From NCBI GenBank assembly GCA_029287335.1, contig JARFRI010000388.1:1-6950 (forward strand): a stretch of 6,950 bases of DNA. Direction: 5' to 3'. Shown here piece by piece: positions 5,748-6,950 of the stretch. The notes beneath the pieces are model-generated. The model was not told the origin of the DNA, ran no database searches, and saw only the letters and a list, made by a program, of their open reading frames with translations. The DNA is from Phycisphaera sp. (GTDB lineage Bacteria > Planctomycetota > Phycisphaerae > Phycisphaerales > Phycisphaeraceae). Position 1 is the first letter of the stretch, and each line of letters begins with the position of its first letter. The position numbers were made by a program, and so were the translations under genes.

Positions 5748-5766
5748 GTCGGGGCAAAGCCCTGAC
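5748..5766. repeat. Short GC-rich hairpin downstream of frr
   Basis: GTCGGGGC (5748-5755) pairs with GCCCTGAC (5759-5766) around an AAA loop. On the plus strand all 8 pairs form, one of them a G-U; on the minus strand the same position is an A-C mismatch. It lies about 50 nt after the frr stop. It may be an mRNA-end structure or part of a dispersed repeat; there is no T-tract directly after it. Confidence 0.4.
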
Positions 5767-5816
5767 CGCCCGCCGCGCAGGCGCCACCAATAAAGAAACC
5801 CCGCCGAAAAGAACCT

Positions 5817-6383
5817 TTAGACTTCTTCGATCTGCTTGGTCTTATCCGTGATGAGCTTATCCACCTCGGCCTCGTGCTTCTTGAGCAGCTCCTGCACGTC
5901 GCCCTTCGCGCCCTTGACCGCGTCCTCGCTCAGGCCAAGGCTCTTGTCCTTCTCAGCCTGATCGATGTGCTTGTTCGCATCGCGGCGGGCGTTACGGATC
6001 GTCACCTTTGCCTGCTCGCCCATCGACTTACAAGAAGCGATCAGCTCCTTACGTCGGTCGCCCGACAACGCCGGGATCGAGATGCGCACCGTCTTGCCGT
6101 CGGCCTGTGGGTTCAGGCCCAGCCCGGCCTTCTCGATGCCTCTGATAATGTCCTGCACCGTGCCGGGGTCGAACGGCTTGACGAGCAACTGCGTCGGCTC
6201 GGGGGCCTGCACCATCGCCAACGAACGCAAGTCCGTCTCACTGCCGTACGCTTCAACTTTGACGAACTCGATCAACGCTGGCGTCGCCCGCCCGGTGCGC
6301 ACACCCTTGAGCTCGCTCTTGAGGTAATCAACGGCCTTGATCATCTGGGCCGAGGCTTCTTTTTCGATGGTGTTCAGGTCCAT
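5817..6383 (-). CDS. frr: Ribosome recycling factor
   Basis: Splits the post-termination 70S complex together with EF-G so ribosomes can start again; cytosolic and usually essential. From ATG 6383 it has 188 residues, against about 185 in the family. Visible blocks: the N-terminal helix with ELKGVRTGRATPALIEF (24-40, conserved RTGRA), the domain II stretch VKPFDPGTVQDI, and the long C-terminal helices starting SGDRRKELI and NARRDANKHI and ending KTKQIEEV. The open frame runs upstream to 6512 through an intergenic repeat, giving a start MARICC that has no family character. A nearer alternative ATG at 6420 adds 12 residues. I prefer 6383 because it fits the family length and has GAGAGA 7 nt upstream. 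It lies downstream of pyrH in the classical order and may be co-transcribed with it across a 157-bp gap. Confidence 0.95.
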   Translation of the reverse strand: MDLNTIEKEASAQMIKAVDYLKSELKGVRTGRATPALIEFVKVEAYGSETDLRSLAMVQAPEPTQLLVKPFDPGTVQDIIRGIEKAGLGLNPQADGKTVRISIPALSGDRRKELIASCKSMGEQAKVTIRNARRDANKHIDQAEKDKSLGLSEDAVKGAKGDVQELLKKHEAEVDKLITDKTKQIEEV

Positions 6384-6459
6384 GGTGGTTCTCTCATTCG
6401 TATCGTAGCGAGGGGCCATGATAGGTTGCTGATTCTGATTCCGCGAGCGGCGTGATGTA

Positions 6460-6527
6460 GGCAATAGGGAATCGGCAGTCGGGAGTAGGACAAGGCAACA
6501 AATACGAGCCACCGATTGCCTATTCCC
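6460..6527. repeat. Inverted repeat between pyrH and frr (CTATTCCC type)
   Basis: GGCAATAGGGAATCGG (6460-6475) and CCGATTGCCTATTCCC (6512-6527) are reverse complements at 14 of 16 positions, separated by 36 nt. Related pieces (TCGGGAGTAGG, CCCGAATCACTAATCCC) extend the patch up to 6540, where it meets the pyrH stop codon at 6541-6543. It resembles the dispersed TATTCCC-type intergenic repeats I recall from other genomes. In mRNA it could form a hairpin that sets the ratio of pyrH to frr message. Confidence 0.65.
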
Positions 6528-6540
6528 GAATCACTAATCC

Positions 6541-6950
6541 CTAGACGGACACTCTTGTCCCGTGCTGCGTGCCCGCCACCACTTCCGCGATGTGGCCGGG
6601 GGTCTTCATATTGAACACCACGATCGGGATCTTCCGCTCTCGGCACATCGCGAACGCCGTCAGGTCCATCACCGCCAATTGCTTCTCGATCGCTTCATCA
6701 AACGTCAGCGACTCGTACCGCACCGCGTCGCCAAACTTGTTCGGGTCTTTGTCGTAGATGCCGTCGACCTTGGTGGCCTTGAGCACCGCGTCCGCGCCGA
6801 TCTCGGACGCACGCAGGGCCGCGGCGCTGTCGGTGGTAAAGAACGGGTTTCCCGTCCCGCCGACGAAGATGACGACTCGGCCTTTTTCCAGGTGCCGGAT
6901 CGCTCGGCCGCGGATGTAGTTTTCCGCCACCGACGAGATCGCCAACGCAC
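6541..6950 (-). CDS. pyrH: UMP kinase, C-terminal part
   Basis: Phosphorylates UMP to UDP with ATP in pyrimidine nucleotide synthesis; bacterial UMP kinases are cytosolic hexamers of the amino-acid-kinase fold. About 136 codons are present. The frame is open to the right edge, so the N-terminal half lies outside the window; the TTG at 6945 is not the start. Visible blocks are [28 protein letters not shown] (the nucleotide-binding region), [16 protein letters not shown] and [22 protein letters not shown], close to the standard PyrH pattern. It ends GTRVSV before TAG 6541-6543, the usual C-terminal position for the family. It is followed by frr on the same strand, a conserved arrangement. An inverted repeat begins at the stop. 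Confidence 0.95.
   Translation of the reverse strand, partial: ALAISSVAENYIRGRAIRHLEKGRVVIFVGGTGNPFFTTDSAAALRASEIGADAVLKATKVDGIYDKDPNKFGDAVRYESLTFDEAIEKQLAVMDLTAFAMCRERKIPIVVFNMKTPGHIAEVVAGTQHGTRVSV

Larger units (their letters stand above)
5623..5816. other. Gene-free gap between frr and mqnC with short repeats
   Basis: I see no gene here. The gap holds CGCCAAGG-type repeats (5658-5685) and a GC-rich hairpin (5748-5766). A weak hairpin ACCCC (5727-5731)/GGGGT (5743-5747) is followed on the minus strand, 12 nt later, by six Ts (5714-5709); it could contribute to ending frr transcripts but is not a standard terminator. The mqnC promoter must lie here or further upstream; no clear -35/-10 pair was found. 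Confidence 0.5.

Noticed and set aside
6384..6512. Longer frr reading frame starting MARICC
   Set aside because: It translates an intergenic inverted repeat. The protein from 6383 already has the standard RRF length.

Overview
The window is a stretch of ordinary chromosome from a fairly GC-rich bacterium. The overall style suggests a planctomycete-type lineage, perhaps near Phycisphaerae: high third-position GC, weak or absent Shine-Dalgarno sites before most genes, futalosine-type menaquinone synthesis, an FHA-GAF histidine kinase, and several kinds of short palindromic intergenic repeats. That placement is inference from style and not a phylogenetic result.

Layout from left to right. (1) The last 30 codons of an unidentified plus-strand gene. 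(2) A convergent minus-strand histidine kinase with FHA, GAF and HATPase domains, whose real start is probably a CTG upstream of the first ATG. (3) An imperfect inverted repeat that runs into the stop codon of argH. (4) argH, argininosuccinate lyase, with a low-GC central third that looks like a recombined segment. (5) A 275-bp divergent intergenic region with a clear minus-strand intrinsic terminator inside the argH leader, a nested stem-loop, and a hairpin plus strong ribosome-binding site for the next gene. (6) A small plus-strand HTH regulator-like protein carrying an EF-hand/dockerin-type calcium loop. (7) A long inverted repeat built of ACAGGATT units between convergent genes. (8) mqnC, a radical-SAM enzyme of the futalosine menaquinone pathway, unusually long and with a palindrome inside its reading frame. 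(9) A 194-bp gap with CGCCAAGG repeats and GC-rich hairpins. (10) frr, ribosome recycling factor. (11) A fourth inverted repeat. (12) The 3' part of pyrH, UMP kinase, cut by the window edge.

The pyrH-frr order is the classical translation/nucleotide cluster (usually rpsB-tsf-pyrH-frr). argH, mqnC and the kinase have no evident functional link and look like independent housekeeping and signalling genes. I see no phage, transposase, CRISPR array or defence system. The points worth a second look are the mosaic argH, the terminator in its leader, the HTH plus calcium-loop protein, the probable CTG start, and the habit of palindromic repeats of sitting exactly at stop codons.
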